This document shows positions 17,333 through 26,300 of a stretch of DNA of 64,000 nt, piece after piece. The stretch is from Pseudomonas plecoglossicida NBRC 103162 = DSM 15088 (GTDB lineage: Bacteria; Pseudomonadota; Gammaproteobacteria; Pseudomonadales; Pseudomonadaceae), in assembly GCF_000730665.1 (NCBI RefSeq), contig NZ_BBIV01000002.1, forward strand, positions 244,482 to 308,481. The letters run 5' to 3'. The stretch's first letter is position 1, and each line of letters begins with the position of its first letter. Under the pieces are notes generated by a model. The model was not told where the DNA came from. It did no database searches and saw nothing but the letters and a program-made list of their open reading frames with translations. Position numbers and translations under genes: made by a program.

Positions 17333-18159
17333 GCACGCAGGCGATCAGCAAGATCGAAGTGAAGAACGTCTTCAAGATCTTCGGCGACCGTGCCGACGAA
17401 GCCCTGCAGATGATCCGCAACCAGCAGGGCAAGGAGCAGGTGCTGGCGCAGACCGGTTGCGTGGTCGGGGTCAACGACCTGTCGCTGTCCATCGGCAGCG
17501 GCGAAATCTTCGTCATCATGGGCCTGTCCGGCTCCGGCAAGTCGACCCTGGTGCGCCACTTCAACCGCCTGATCGACCCCACCAGCGGGCAGATCCTGGT
17601 CGATGGCGAAGACATCCTGCAGTACGACATGGAGGCCTTGCGCGAATTCCGCCGGCGCAAGATCAGCATGGTGTTCCAGAGCTTCGGCCTGCTGCCGCAT
17701 CGCAACGTGCTGGACAACGTCGGCTATGGCCTGAAAGTGCGCGGCGAGAGCAAGCAGCTGTGTGCCGAGCGTGCCATGCAGTGGATCGAGACCGTGGGCC
17801 TGAAGGGCTACGAGAAGAAGTACCCGCACCAGCTGTCGGGCGGCATGCGCCAACGCGTGGGCCTGGCCCGTGCGCTGGCGGCGGACACCGACATCATCCT
17901 CATGGACGAGGCGTTCAGCGCCCTCGACCCGCTGATCCGCGCCGAAATGCAGGACCAGCTGCTGGAGCTGCAGAAGACCCTGCACAAGACCATCGTGTTC
18001 ATCACCCATGACCTGGACGAAGCGGTGCGCATCGGCAACCGCATCGCCATTCTCAAGGACGGTCGCCTGATCCAGGTCGGCACGCCGCAGCAGATCCTTC
18101 ACAACCCGGCCGACGAGTACGTCGACCGCTTCGTCCAGCGCCGCGCGGTCGCGGTATGA
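17329..18159 (+). CDS. hutV: Histidine/betaine-type ABC transporter, ATP-binding protein
   Basis: A 276-aa ATPase of the betaine/proline importer class. Walker A GLSGSGKST begins near residue 65; the Q-loop MVFQSFGLLPHR, signature LSGGMRQRVG, Walker B IILMDEAFSALDP and switch ITHDLDEA follow in order. It has the N-terminal extension typical of ProV/OpuAA-like proteins (KVFKIFGDRADEALQM) but ends without the CBS domains found in osmoregulated ProV, consistent with a catabolic rather than osmotic role. It overlaps hutW by 4 nt, and hutH1 starts just after its stop. Confidence 0.9.
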   Translation: MSTQAISKIEVKNVFKIFGDRADEALQMIRNQQGKEQVLAQTGCVVGVNDLSLSIGSGEIFVIMGLSGSGKSTLVRHFNRLIDPTSGQILVDGEDILQYDMEALREFRRRKISMVFQSFGLLPHRNVLDNVGYGLKVRGESKQLCAERAMQWIETVGLKGYEKKYPHQLSGGMRQRVGLARALAADTDIILMDEAFSALDPLIRAEMQDQLLELQKTLHKTIVFITHDLDEAVRIGNRIAILKDGRLIQVGTPQQILHNPADEYVDRFVQRRAVAV

Positions 18160-18167
18160 GGAGCGCC

Positions 18168-19691
18168 ATGTCGCAAGTTGCAACCGTGGTCTTCACCGGC
18201 GCCGCACTGCGCTGGCAGGACATCGCCGCCGTGGCCCGCCATGGCGCGCGCCTGGAACTGGCGCCGCAGGTCTGGGCGCGCATCGACAATGCCCAGGCCA
18301 TCGTGCGTCATATCGTCGAAAGCGGCGAGCGCGCCTATGGCGTCAACACCGGGCTCGGCGCGCTGTGCAATGTCTCGCTGCAGGGCGAACAGCTCGCGGC
18401 GCTGTCGCGCAACACGCTGCTGAGCCACGCCTGTGGCGTCGGCCCGGCGCTGCCCGATGAGCAGGCCAGGGCGATCATCTGCGCCGCCATCGCCAACTAC
18501 AGCCACGGCAAGTCCGGCATCCATCGCCGTGTGGTCGAGGCATTGCTGGCGCTGCTCAACCACGGCATCACGCCACAAGTACCATCCCAGGGCTCGGTCG
18601 GCTACCTGACCCACATGGCCCACGTCGGCGTGTGCCTGTTGGGCATCGGCAAGGTCAGCTACCGCGGGCACATCGTCGAGGCCGCCGAAGCGCTGGCCGG
18701 CGAAGGCCTGGCAGCGGTGCAGCTGGGCGCCAAGGATGGCCTGTGCCTGGTCAACGGCACGCCGTGCATGACCGGCCTTTCCAGCCTGGCGCTGGACGAT
18801 GCCAGTCGCCTGCTGCAATGGGCCGACGTGATCGGCGCCATGAGCTTCGAGGCCCTGCGCGGGCAGATCGCCGCCTTCGACCCGGACATCATCGCGCTCA
18901 AGCCGCACCCGGGCATGCAGGTGGTGGGCGAGAACCTGCGCGCCTTGCTCGCTGACAGCGAAGTGATCGCCACCAGCAAAGGCATCCGCACCCAGGACGC
19001 CCTGAGCATCCGCTCCATCCCCCAGGTTCACGGCGCCGCCCGTGACCAGTTGGCCCACGCCGCCCGGCAGATCGAGGCGGAACTCAATGGCGCCAACGAC
19101 AACCCGCTGTTGCTGGGCACCCCGGACGACTTCCGGGTGGTATCCCAGGCCAACCCCCATGGGCAGTCGGTGGCCATGGCCGCCGACCTGCTGGCGATCG
19201 CCATGGCCGAGATCGGCTCGATCGCCGAGCGCCGCCTGGACCGCCTGGTCAACCCGCACGTCAGTGGCCTGCCGGCCTTCCTGGTCAGCAACCCCGGGGT
19301 CAACTCGGGGATGATGATCGCCCAGTACGTCGCGGCTTCGCTGTGCGCGCAGAACCGCCAGCTGGCGCAGCCGGCGGTACTCGACAATTTCGTGACCTCG
19401 GGCCTGCAGGAAGACCACCTGAGCCTGGGCACCAATGCCGCGCTCAAGCTGCACCAGGTGCTGGAAAACTGCACCCAGGTACTGGCCATCGAATACCTGC
19501 TGGCCGCCCAGGCCTTCGAATTCCTCAAGGAGCAGCGCTTCGGTGCAGGCACCGATGCCGCCTGGCGCCTGCTGCGCGAGCAGGTGCCGGCCTACCTGGA
19601 AGACCGTTGGCTGGCCCCCGATATCGCCCGCGCCGCCGCGCTTCTGAAAACGTCTCAAGGGCCGCAGCCCGTGCTGCCGGCACTGCACTGA
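18168..19691 (+). CDS. hutH1: Histidase paralogue lacking the MIO-forming Ala-Ser-Gly
   Basis: A 507-aa member of the histidine/phenylalanine ammonia-lyase superfamily. The conserved stretches [49 protein letters not shown] and LQEDHLSLG are all kept. However, where active histidases have [12 protein letters not shown] this protein reads [12 protein letters not shown] (Tyr146 onward): the Ala-Ser-Gly that cyclises to the electrophilic MIO cofactor is absent, and the loop is about three residues shorter. Standard histidase activity is therefore unlikely. The gene is intact, has a GAGGAG site, follows hutV by 8 nt and precedes the canonical hutH, so it is probably expressed. ATG 18156, overlapping the hutV stop, is an alternative start. 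Its role is unknown. Confidence 0.88.
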   Translation: MSQVATVVFTGAALRWQDIAAVARHGARLELAPQVWARIDNAQAIVRHIVESGERAYGVNTGLGALCNVSLQGEQLAALSRNTLLSHACGVGPALPDEQARAIICAAIANYSHGKSGIHRRVVEALLALLNHGITPQVPSQGSVGYLTHMAHVGVCLLGIGKVSYRGHIVEAAEALAGEGLAAVQLGAKDGLCLVNGTPCMTGLSSLALDDASRLLQWADVIGAMSFEALRGQIAAFDPDIIALKPHPGMQVVGENLRALLADSEVIATSKGIRTQDALSIRSIPQVHGAARDQLAHAARQIEAELNGANDNPLLLGTPDDFRVVSQANPHGQSVAMAADLLAIAMAEIGSIAERRLDRLVNPHVSGLPAFLVSNPGVNSGMMIAQYVAASLCAQNRQLAQPAVLDNFVTSGLQEDHLSLGTNAALKLHQVLENCTQVLAIEYLLAAQAFEFLKEQRFGAGTDAAWRLLREQVPAYLEDRWLAPDIARAAALLKTSQGPQPVLPALH

Positions 19692-19711
19692 ACACGCAAA
19701 GGAGTCTGAAC

Positions 19712-21244
19712 ATGGAAGCTTTGAACCTCGTTCCCGGTCGCCTGACCCTGGCCCAGCTGCGCCGTATTCATCTGGCGTCTGTGCAGTTGAGCCTGGATGC
19801 CAGCGCCGGCGCGGCCATCGACGCCAGCGTTGCCTGCGTCGAGCGGATCATCGCCGAAGACCGCACGGCCTATGGCATCAACACCGGCTTCGGCCTGCTG
19901 GCCTCGACCCGCATTGCCAGTCACGACCTGGAGAACCTGCAGCGTTCGCTGGTGCTGTCCCACGCCGCCGGTATCGGCGCGCCACTGGACGACGCCATGG
20001 TGCGACTGATCATGGTGCTGAAGATCAACAGCCTCAGCCGTGGTTTTTCCGGCATCCGCCGCAAGGTCATCGATGCGCTGATCGCCCTGGTCAATGCCGA
20101 GGTCTACCCGCACATTCCGCTCAAAGGCTCGGTGGGGGCTTCCGGTGACCTGGCGCCCCTGGCGCACATGTCGCTGGTGCTGCTCGGCGAAGGCAAGGCG
20201 CGCTACCGTGGCCAATGGCTGCCGGCCAGCGAAGCCCTGGCCGTGGCCGGCCTCGAGCCGCTGACCCTGGCAGCCAAGGAGGGCCTGGCGCTGCTCAACG
20301 GCACCCAGGCTTCCACGGCCTACGCCCTGCGTGGCCTGTTCCAGGCCGAAGATCTGTTCGCTGCCGCCATCGCCTGTGGCGGCCTGACCGTCGAAGCGGT
20401 GCTGGGCTCGCGCTCGCCGTTCGATGCGCGCATCCATGCCGCCCGCGGCCAGCTGGGCCAGATCGATACGGCGGCGTGCTTTCGCGACCTGCTGGGCGAG
20501 TCCAGCGAGATCTCCCAGTCGCACAAGAACTGCGGCAAGGTCCAGGACCCGTACTCGTTGCGCTGCCAGCCCCAGGTCATGGGCGCCTGCCTGACCCAGC
20601 TGCGCCAGGCGGCCGAGGTGCTGGCCATCGAGTCCAACGCGGTGTCGGACAACCCGCTGGTATTCGCCGCCGAGGGTGACGTGGTGTCGGGCGGCAACTT
20701 CCATGCTGAACCTGTGGCCATGGCCGCCGACAACCTGGCCCTGGCCATCGCCGAGATCGGCGCGCTGAGCGAGCGGCGCATCTCGCTGATGATGGACAAG
20801 CACATGTCGCAGTTGCCGCCGTTCCTGGTGGAAAACGGCGGAGTCAACTCCGGCTTCATGATCGCTCAGGTCACCGCGGCGGCGCTGGCCAGCGAGAACA
20901 AGGCCCTGTCGCACCCGCACAGCGTCGACAGCCTGCCGACCTCGGCCAACCAGGAAGATCACGTGTCGATGGCCCCGGCCGCCGGCAAGCGCTTGTGGGA
21001 GATGGCCGAGAATACCCGTGGCGTGCTGGCCATCGAATGGCTCGGCGCCTGCCAGGGCCTGGACCTGCGCGAAGGGCTGAAAACCTCCGCGAAGCTGGAG
21101 CAGGCGCGCCAGGTGCTGCGCCGCGAAGTGCCGCACTATGACCGCGACCGCTTCTTCTCGCCGGATATCGAGGTTGCCAGCGACTTGCTGGCCGAAGGCA
21201 AGCTGACTGCGCTGATGCCGGCCGGCGTGCTACCAAGCCTGTAG
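19712..21244 (+). CDS. hutH: Histidine ammonia-lyase (histidase)
   Basis: A 510-aa enzyme deaminating L-histidine to trans-urocanate, the first pathway step. The MIO tripeptide Ala-Ser-Gly sits in [15 protein letters not shown] with Ser144 (Ser143 in numbering without Met). The other active-site landmarks are [24 protein letters not shown] (here [13 protein letters not shown]), SDNPL and NQEDHVSM. Length equals the well-studied P. putida histidase. ATG 19712 has AAGGAG upstream; the open frame continuing to 19343 overlaps hutH1 and is not used. It is the functional counterpart of the preceding MIO-less paralogue (SBW25-style name would be hutH2). Confidence 0.96.
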   Translation: MEALNLVPGRLTLAQLRRIHLASVQLSLDASAGAAIDASVACVERIIAEDRTAYGINTGFGLLASTRIASHDLENLQRSLVLSHAAGIGAPLDDAMVRLIMVLKINSLSRGFSGIRRKVIDALIALVNAEVYPHIPLKGSVGASGDLAPLAHMSLVLLGEGKARYRGQWLPASEALAVAGLEPLTLAAKEGLALLNGTQASTAYALRGLFQAEDLFAAAIACGGLTVEAVLGSRSPFDARIHAARGQLGQIDTAACFRDLLGESSEISQSHKNCGKVQDPYSLRCQPQVMGACLTQLRQAAEVLAIESNAVSDNPLVFAAEGDVVSGGNFHAEPVAMAADNLALAIAEIGALSERRISLMMDKHMSQLPPFLVENGGVNSGFMIAQVTAAALASENKALSHPHSVDSLPTSANQEDHVSMAPAAGKRLWEMAENTRGVLAIEWLGACQGLDLREGLKTSAKLEQARQVLRREVPHYDRDRFFSPDIEVASDLLAEGKLTALMPAGVLPSL

Positions 21245-21304
21245 GAGCAAGATGTGGGAGCCTCGCCTCGCCCGGCATGAGTGATTGAACATCGGAGTTT
21301 GTGT

Positions 21305-22510
21305 ATGAGAACCCTCTGGCAGCACTGCCACGCGGCAACCATGGCCCAAGGCAGCTACTCGGTCATCGAGGACGCCGCCATCGTCAGCAACGCCGGCCTG
21401 ATCGAATGGATCGGCCCGCGTGCCGACCTGCCGGCGCTGGACATCGCCCGCACGGTCGACCTGCATGGCGCCTGGGTCACCCCAGGCCTGATCGACTGCC
21501 ACACCCACGCGGTGTTCGGCGGTAACCGCAGCGGCGAGTTCGAGCAGCGCCTGCAGGGCGTGAGTTATGCCGAGATCGCCGCCCAGGGCGGCGGCATCGC
21601 CAGCACTGTGCGCGCCACCCGCGCCGCCAGCGAGGACGAACTGTTCGCCAGCGCCCGCCAGCGCATGCAGGCGCTGATGCGCGATGGCGTGACCACGATC
21701 GAGATCAAGTCCGGCTATGGCCTGGACCTGGCCAACGAAAGAAAGATGCTGCGCGTGGCCCGGCGCCTGGCTGACGAGTTGCCGGTGGCAGTACGCGCCA
21801 CCTGCCTCGCCGCGCATGCCTTGCCACCGGAGTACGCCGGCCGCTCGGACGACTATATCGCGCACATCTGCGACGAAATGCTCCCGGCCCTGGCCGACGA
21901 AGGGCTGGTGGATGCGGTCGATGCCTTCTGCGAGCACCTGGCATTCTCCCCGGCGCAGGTCGAGCGGCTGTTCGTCAAGGCGCGTGAACTGGCGCTGCCG
22001 GTCAAGCTGCACGCCGAACAGCTTTCGTCGTTGCACGGCTCCAGCCTGGCGGCGCGTTATCAGGCGCTGTCTGCCGACCACCTGGAATTCATGACCGAGG
22101 AAGATGCCATCGCCATGGCCAGGGCCGGCACTGTCGCGGTGCTGCTGCCGGGCGCCTTCTATTTCTTGCGCGAAACCCAGTTGCCACCGATGGACGCCTT
22201 GCGCCGCCATGGCGTGAAGATCGCCCTGGCCAGCGACCTCAACCCCGGCACTTCACCTGGCCTGTCGTTGCGGCTGATGCTGAACATGGGTTGCACCTTG
22301 TTCCGCATGACCCCGGAAGAAGCGTTGGCCGGTGTCACCCTGTATGCCGCCACCGCGCTGGGCCTTGGCGACAGCCATGGTTCGCTCGAAGCCGGCAAGG
22401 TGGCGGACTTCGTCGCCTGGCAGATCGAACGCCCCGCCGACCTGGCCTACTGGCTGGGCGGCGACCTGCCCAAGCGCGTGGTGCGCAAGGGCAGCGAGAT
22501 TTCCAATTGA
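21305..22510 (+). CDS. hutI: Imidazolonepropionase
   Basis: A 401-aa metal-dependent amidohydrolase that opens imidazolone propionate to N-formimino-L-glutamate, the third step. Motifs include [21 protein letters not shown] with the HxH metal ligands, [19 protein letters not shown] and [10 protein letters not shown] with the catalytic aspartate. ATG 21305 ([13 protein letters not shown]) gives the standard length; an earlier ATG at 21281 lacks family support. In some P. putida strains a permease gene separates hutH from hutI; here only 60 nt lie between them. Confidence 0.96.
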   Translation: MRTLWQHCHAATMAQGSYSVIEDAAIVSNAGLIEWIGPRADLPALDIARTVDLHGAWVTPGLIDCHTHAVFGGNRSGEFEQRLQGVSYAEIAAQGGGIASTVRATRAASEDELFASARQRMQALMRDGVTTIEIKSGYGLDLANERKMLRVARRLADELPVAVRATCLAAHALPPEYAGRSDDYIAHICDEMLPALADEGLVDAVDAFCEHLAFSPAQVERLFVKARELALPVKLHAEQLSSLHGSSLAARYQALSADHLEFMTEEDAIAMARAGTVAVLLPGAFYFLRETQLPPMDALRRHGVKIALASDLNPGTSPGLSLRLMLNMGCTLFRMTPEEALAGVTLYAATALGLGDSHGSLEAGKVADFVAWQIERPADLAYWLGGDLPKRVVRKGSEISN

Positions 22511-22520
22511 GAGAGGCCAG

Positions 22521-23324
22521 ATGGACAAGGTACTGAGTTTCCACCGGGGCCATTTGCCCCTGCTGATCAGCATGCCCCACGCGGGGCTGAAACTGACCCC
22601 CGCCGTGCGCGACGGCCTGGTAGAGGCGGCACAAAGCTTGCCCGATACCGATTGGCATATCCCGCGCCTGTACGATTTCGCCCAGGAACTGGGAGCCAGC
22701 GTGGTGGCGGCGGAGTACTCGCGTTTCGTCATCGACCTGAACCGTCCGGAAGACGACCAGCCGTTGTATGTCGGGGCGACCACCGGGCTGTTCCCGGCCA
22801 CGCTGTTCGAGGGCGAGCCACTGTTCAAGGAAGGCAAAGCGCCCTCGGCGCAAGAGCGTGCCACCTACCTGGAGCAGATCTGGCGGCCGTACCACGATAC
22901 CCTGCGCAACGAGCTGCAGCGCCTGCGCGAGCAGTTCGGCTATGCGCTGCTGTGGGACGCCCACTCGATCCGCGGGTGCATTCCCCACCTGTTCGACGGC
23001 AAGCTGCCGGATTTCAACCTGGGAACCTTCAATGGCGCCAGTTGTGATCCGCGACTGGCGGATAGACTGAAGGGCGTCTGCGCCAAGGCGACCCCGTTCA
23101 GCCATGTGCTGAACGGGCGCTTCAAAGGTGGGCACATCACCCGGCATTACGGAAACCCGCAGAACCACATCCATGCGGTGCAACTGGAATTGGCCCAGTG
23201 CACTTATATGGATGAAGCCGCGCCATTTGCCTATCGTGAGGATCTGGCGGAGCCGACCCGAGTGGTATTGCGAGATCTGTTGCAGAACCTGCTGGGCTGG
23301 GGAGAAAGCTTTTACGGAAAATGA
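22521..23324 (+). CDS. hutG: N-formylglutamate deformylase
   Basis: A 267-aa amidohydrolase releasing formate and L-glutamate from N-formylglutamate, the last step of the HutF route. Family landmarks are PLLISMPHAGLKL, DTDWHIPRLYDFA, RFVIDLNRPEDD and LLWDAHSIRG, which carry the expected metal-binding His/Asp/Glu residues. A GAGAGG ribosome binding site precedes ATG 22521, only 10 nt after hutI. It is the last gene of the hut cluster; the next gene is on the other strand and unrelated. Confidence 0.95.
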   Translation: MDKVLSFHRGHLPLLISMPHAGLKLTPAVRDGLVEAAQSLPDTDWHIPRLYDFAQELGASVVAAEYSRFVIDLNRPEDDQPLYVGATTGLFPATLFEGEPLFKEGKAPSAQERATYLEQIWRPYHDTLRNELQRLREQFGYALLWDAHSIRGCIPHLFDGKLPDFNLGTFNGASCDPRLADRLKGVCAKATPFSHVLNGRFKGGHITRHYGNPQNHIHAVQLELAQCTYMDEAAPFAYREDLAEPTRVVLRDLLQNLLGWGESFYGK

Positions 23325-23361
23325 CCGTGTGGGGCCACAGGGTGGCCCCAGTTGCTGGCTG

Positions 23362-26300
23362 TCAGGGTTGTTGCTGACCTGCCAGAATGGTGAGTTCTCG
23401 AATCAGGGCGTCGACGTTATCCCGCAATTGTCGCGCGACCTCATCGAGAGAGGCTTCAGGATCCTGGGAAAGCAATGCCTCTTCGTCCCTCAGGTAGTTG
23501 TCTTGCAACTGGGCGAAACGTTCGGCATGGGTCTCGCGCAAGAACCTTGTCCAGGGCTCGAAGTAGGTGGCAAAGACCAGAAAATCCTCACCCGCCTCGC
23601 GCTCACGAACCAGCCGCTCGACGCTCTCAATTTCGCCACGGCGTAACCTGGCCGAGTGCTCGTACATCATGTAGTCGGGGGGAGAGCGCAAATCCAGTGC
23701 TACAGACAAGCGGCGCAGGTAGGCCAGACGCAGCTCGGCAAGGTCGCGGTTTTCCACCCGCTGCGTGGCGATGTTGTCGAGTTCGCGTTGGCGGTACTCG
23801 CGACGTACCATCTGATAGAGTTTTGAGCCGTTATGGTCGGTTGGCGTGATCGCTGCCAGGGTGCGGTTGAACACTTCATCTTCGATCTCTTTGAACTGCA
23901 TAAGGGCACCATCAATGCAGGTTTCACCGATGAGGCCAGCGCTGGCCAATTGGCTGAGGTTTTCCTGCTCTTCGGGTTGACGGCTCGCATGTTCCAGCAC
24001 TCTCCAGACACGTTCGATGAAATCGTCATGGGAGAGTGCCGTGCGATAAGCGCTGCTGTGCGCCAGGCGCCTGACCAGTGCCAACAGTTGTGTGCTATCG
24101 GAATTTTGTTCCAGCGCTCCCCAGATGCTTCGGCGAGCTGCGATCACGGATTCGGCCGTACCGGCAGGTAGCCATTGCTCGACATCTGGTACGTCCTCCT
24201 CCGGCAAGATCAGCAGGCTGTGCTGATGGGCTGCAGGCACAGACGCATCCGAGCCACTGCTGTCGGGAGATCCGCCCGAAGTGCTGCCATCGACCCTGAG
24301 TGAGGCAAGGTCCTCAGGCAGGCTCATCGAGAAGGTGTAGCGAGGGTTGCGCCCACCCGAGAGGTGCGCACGGCGCATGGTTTGGTAGGTCAGTGGGTTG
24401 TCGAGCAGCGATATTGCCACTGACGGGTGGTTGCTCGGCGGGTTTTCCAGGATGTATTCGGGCAGCACCGTCAACTGATTGCCGTCCAGATTCAGCATGT
24501 AGTTTGGCAGCCAGTCATTGAGCAGGGCAGGCCACCGCTGCAGGCCGGTATTGGACAAGTTGAGTAGCTGTAATCGGTGCCGTGCCCTGGTGGGACTGCG
24601 CAGGTCTTCTGACAAATGGTTGCCGGACAGGTCGAGGACGCTCAGCTCAGGCATGAGCGCCAAGCTGTCAAGCATGGGCTGATCCACCCGTAAGCCTAGC
24701 TCGCGCAGGTTCAACTCGTTGATGCTGGAGTTGACCAAGGCTGATGGTAGTGCCTGGGTGGCCTGAACATGTCCTTCGAGTGTCAGCGATTCCAGCCTTG
24801 GGCAGGCCCTCACCAGTGCGTTCAGTTGCTCGGTCGTGCAAGCCACTCGGCGTAACCTGATGTGCCCAATGTCGTTGAAGAAAAATTCAGGCAGATGTGG
24901 CGGCAAGTCACTCAGCGATACCTCTTCCAGGTGCAATGGGGTGAGGCTGTAACCGCGTGCTTGTTGCAGCCAGTAGTCTTGAATTGCCTGGCCGACCAGG
25001 CTTCGGGTGCGACGCGTTTCGTCGCTAAGGGGGGCAGATGAACTGGAGGCGTTGGCCCATTGGTCAGTGGCCTCGCGAAGCTGGCGAAGTTGGTCCTGCG
25101 CCATGGCGACCGATTCTTCGACACTCTGTGGAAGGCTCAAGTTGAAGCTGAAGCGTCGCGTCTGCCAGTCCTGACTCAGATGAAGACTGCGCAGCTGGAA
25201 TGGCCGGACAGGGTTGTCCCTCAAGTTGATCCTCGTAGGAGTGCCTTGGCTGAGCGAGTTCTCCTCTAGCCACCCCGGCACCGAGGTGAGGCGGTTCTCG
25301 CGTATCGACAGCTCGGCAACCCGCTCGAGCGCCGTTTGGTTCAACCATGCGGGCCAGTTGTGCATGCCCATACGGTCGAGGCCGAGGTATTCGAAATGCA
25401 GGTCGGGAAAGCTGAACCTCGAGCCTGAGTCGAAGCGATTGCCGCTTAGATCCAGGCGCGTCAGATCAGTTCGGGACTCGAGGCGCTCCAGGTCCAGGGG
25501 GAAAAGCACGGTGTTCTGATTGACGAACCTGAGTTCTCTCAGTTGCGGGAAACTTCGGACGATCAATAACAGGCTGGTAGCGAACTCGCTGCTCCTTGCA
25601 GTGGGATCCAGGGCGCGTTCAATGTCCAGGCTTTCCAGTTGTGGAAAGTGCCGAAACAACGCACTGAGTTGAGCTTCAAAATGATCGTGACCCAATGATC
25701 CATCAGCTGTGTGGTCGAGGGTGATGCCATGCAACTGCAGGCGGTTGATGCGTGACGAGATGAATTCGGGTAACTGGTTGGGGAACTCGGCGATGAACAT
25801 GTTTTGTAGATGGAGTGTGCCGGGTGTCTGCTCGAGTTCCGGCACAGCGCCGCGGATCCACTGACGCCAGATGGCTGTAGCGATTTCCTCGTGGTTCGCC
25901 CGCTGTGCGCCCAATCCCGTGAGAATGCGAGGGCGAGTGGCATCCAGGCTGGCTTGCAGCTCACGGCGCTCGGCAAACAGTTGGTGAATGCGCTCTTGGA
26001 TCTGTTCCGGGGAGCGGCCTGCCGCCTCCAGCACTGAAAGAATCTGCTCGGAACTGATGCCCAACTCATCGGTCAGGGTCAGGTCATTGAGCTGATGCAA
26101 CAGGTTGGTTCGACTTGTCTCGGCGCCAAGAGCACCGCGCCCACTCAGCAAGTAGCCGATGCGCCCGTCGGCCAGCCGCATCGGTGAGCGCGGGCCTGGC
26201 CGCTGCATCTTCAGCGCCTTGCGCAGTGCCCAACGTGGCAACAGGGGTGGTTGCGCGAGGCGTGCGGTGAGCGTGCGAACATCGGTGATGCCTGCGCTGG

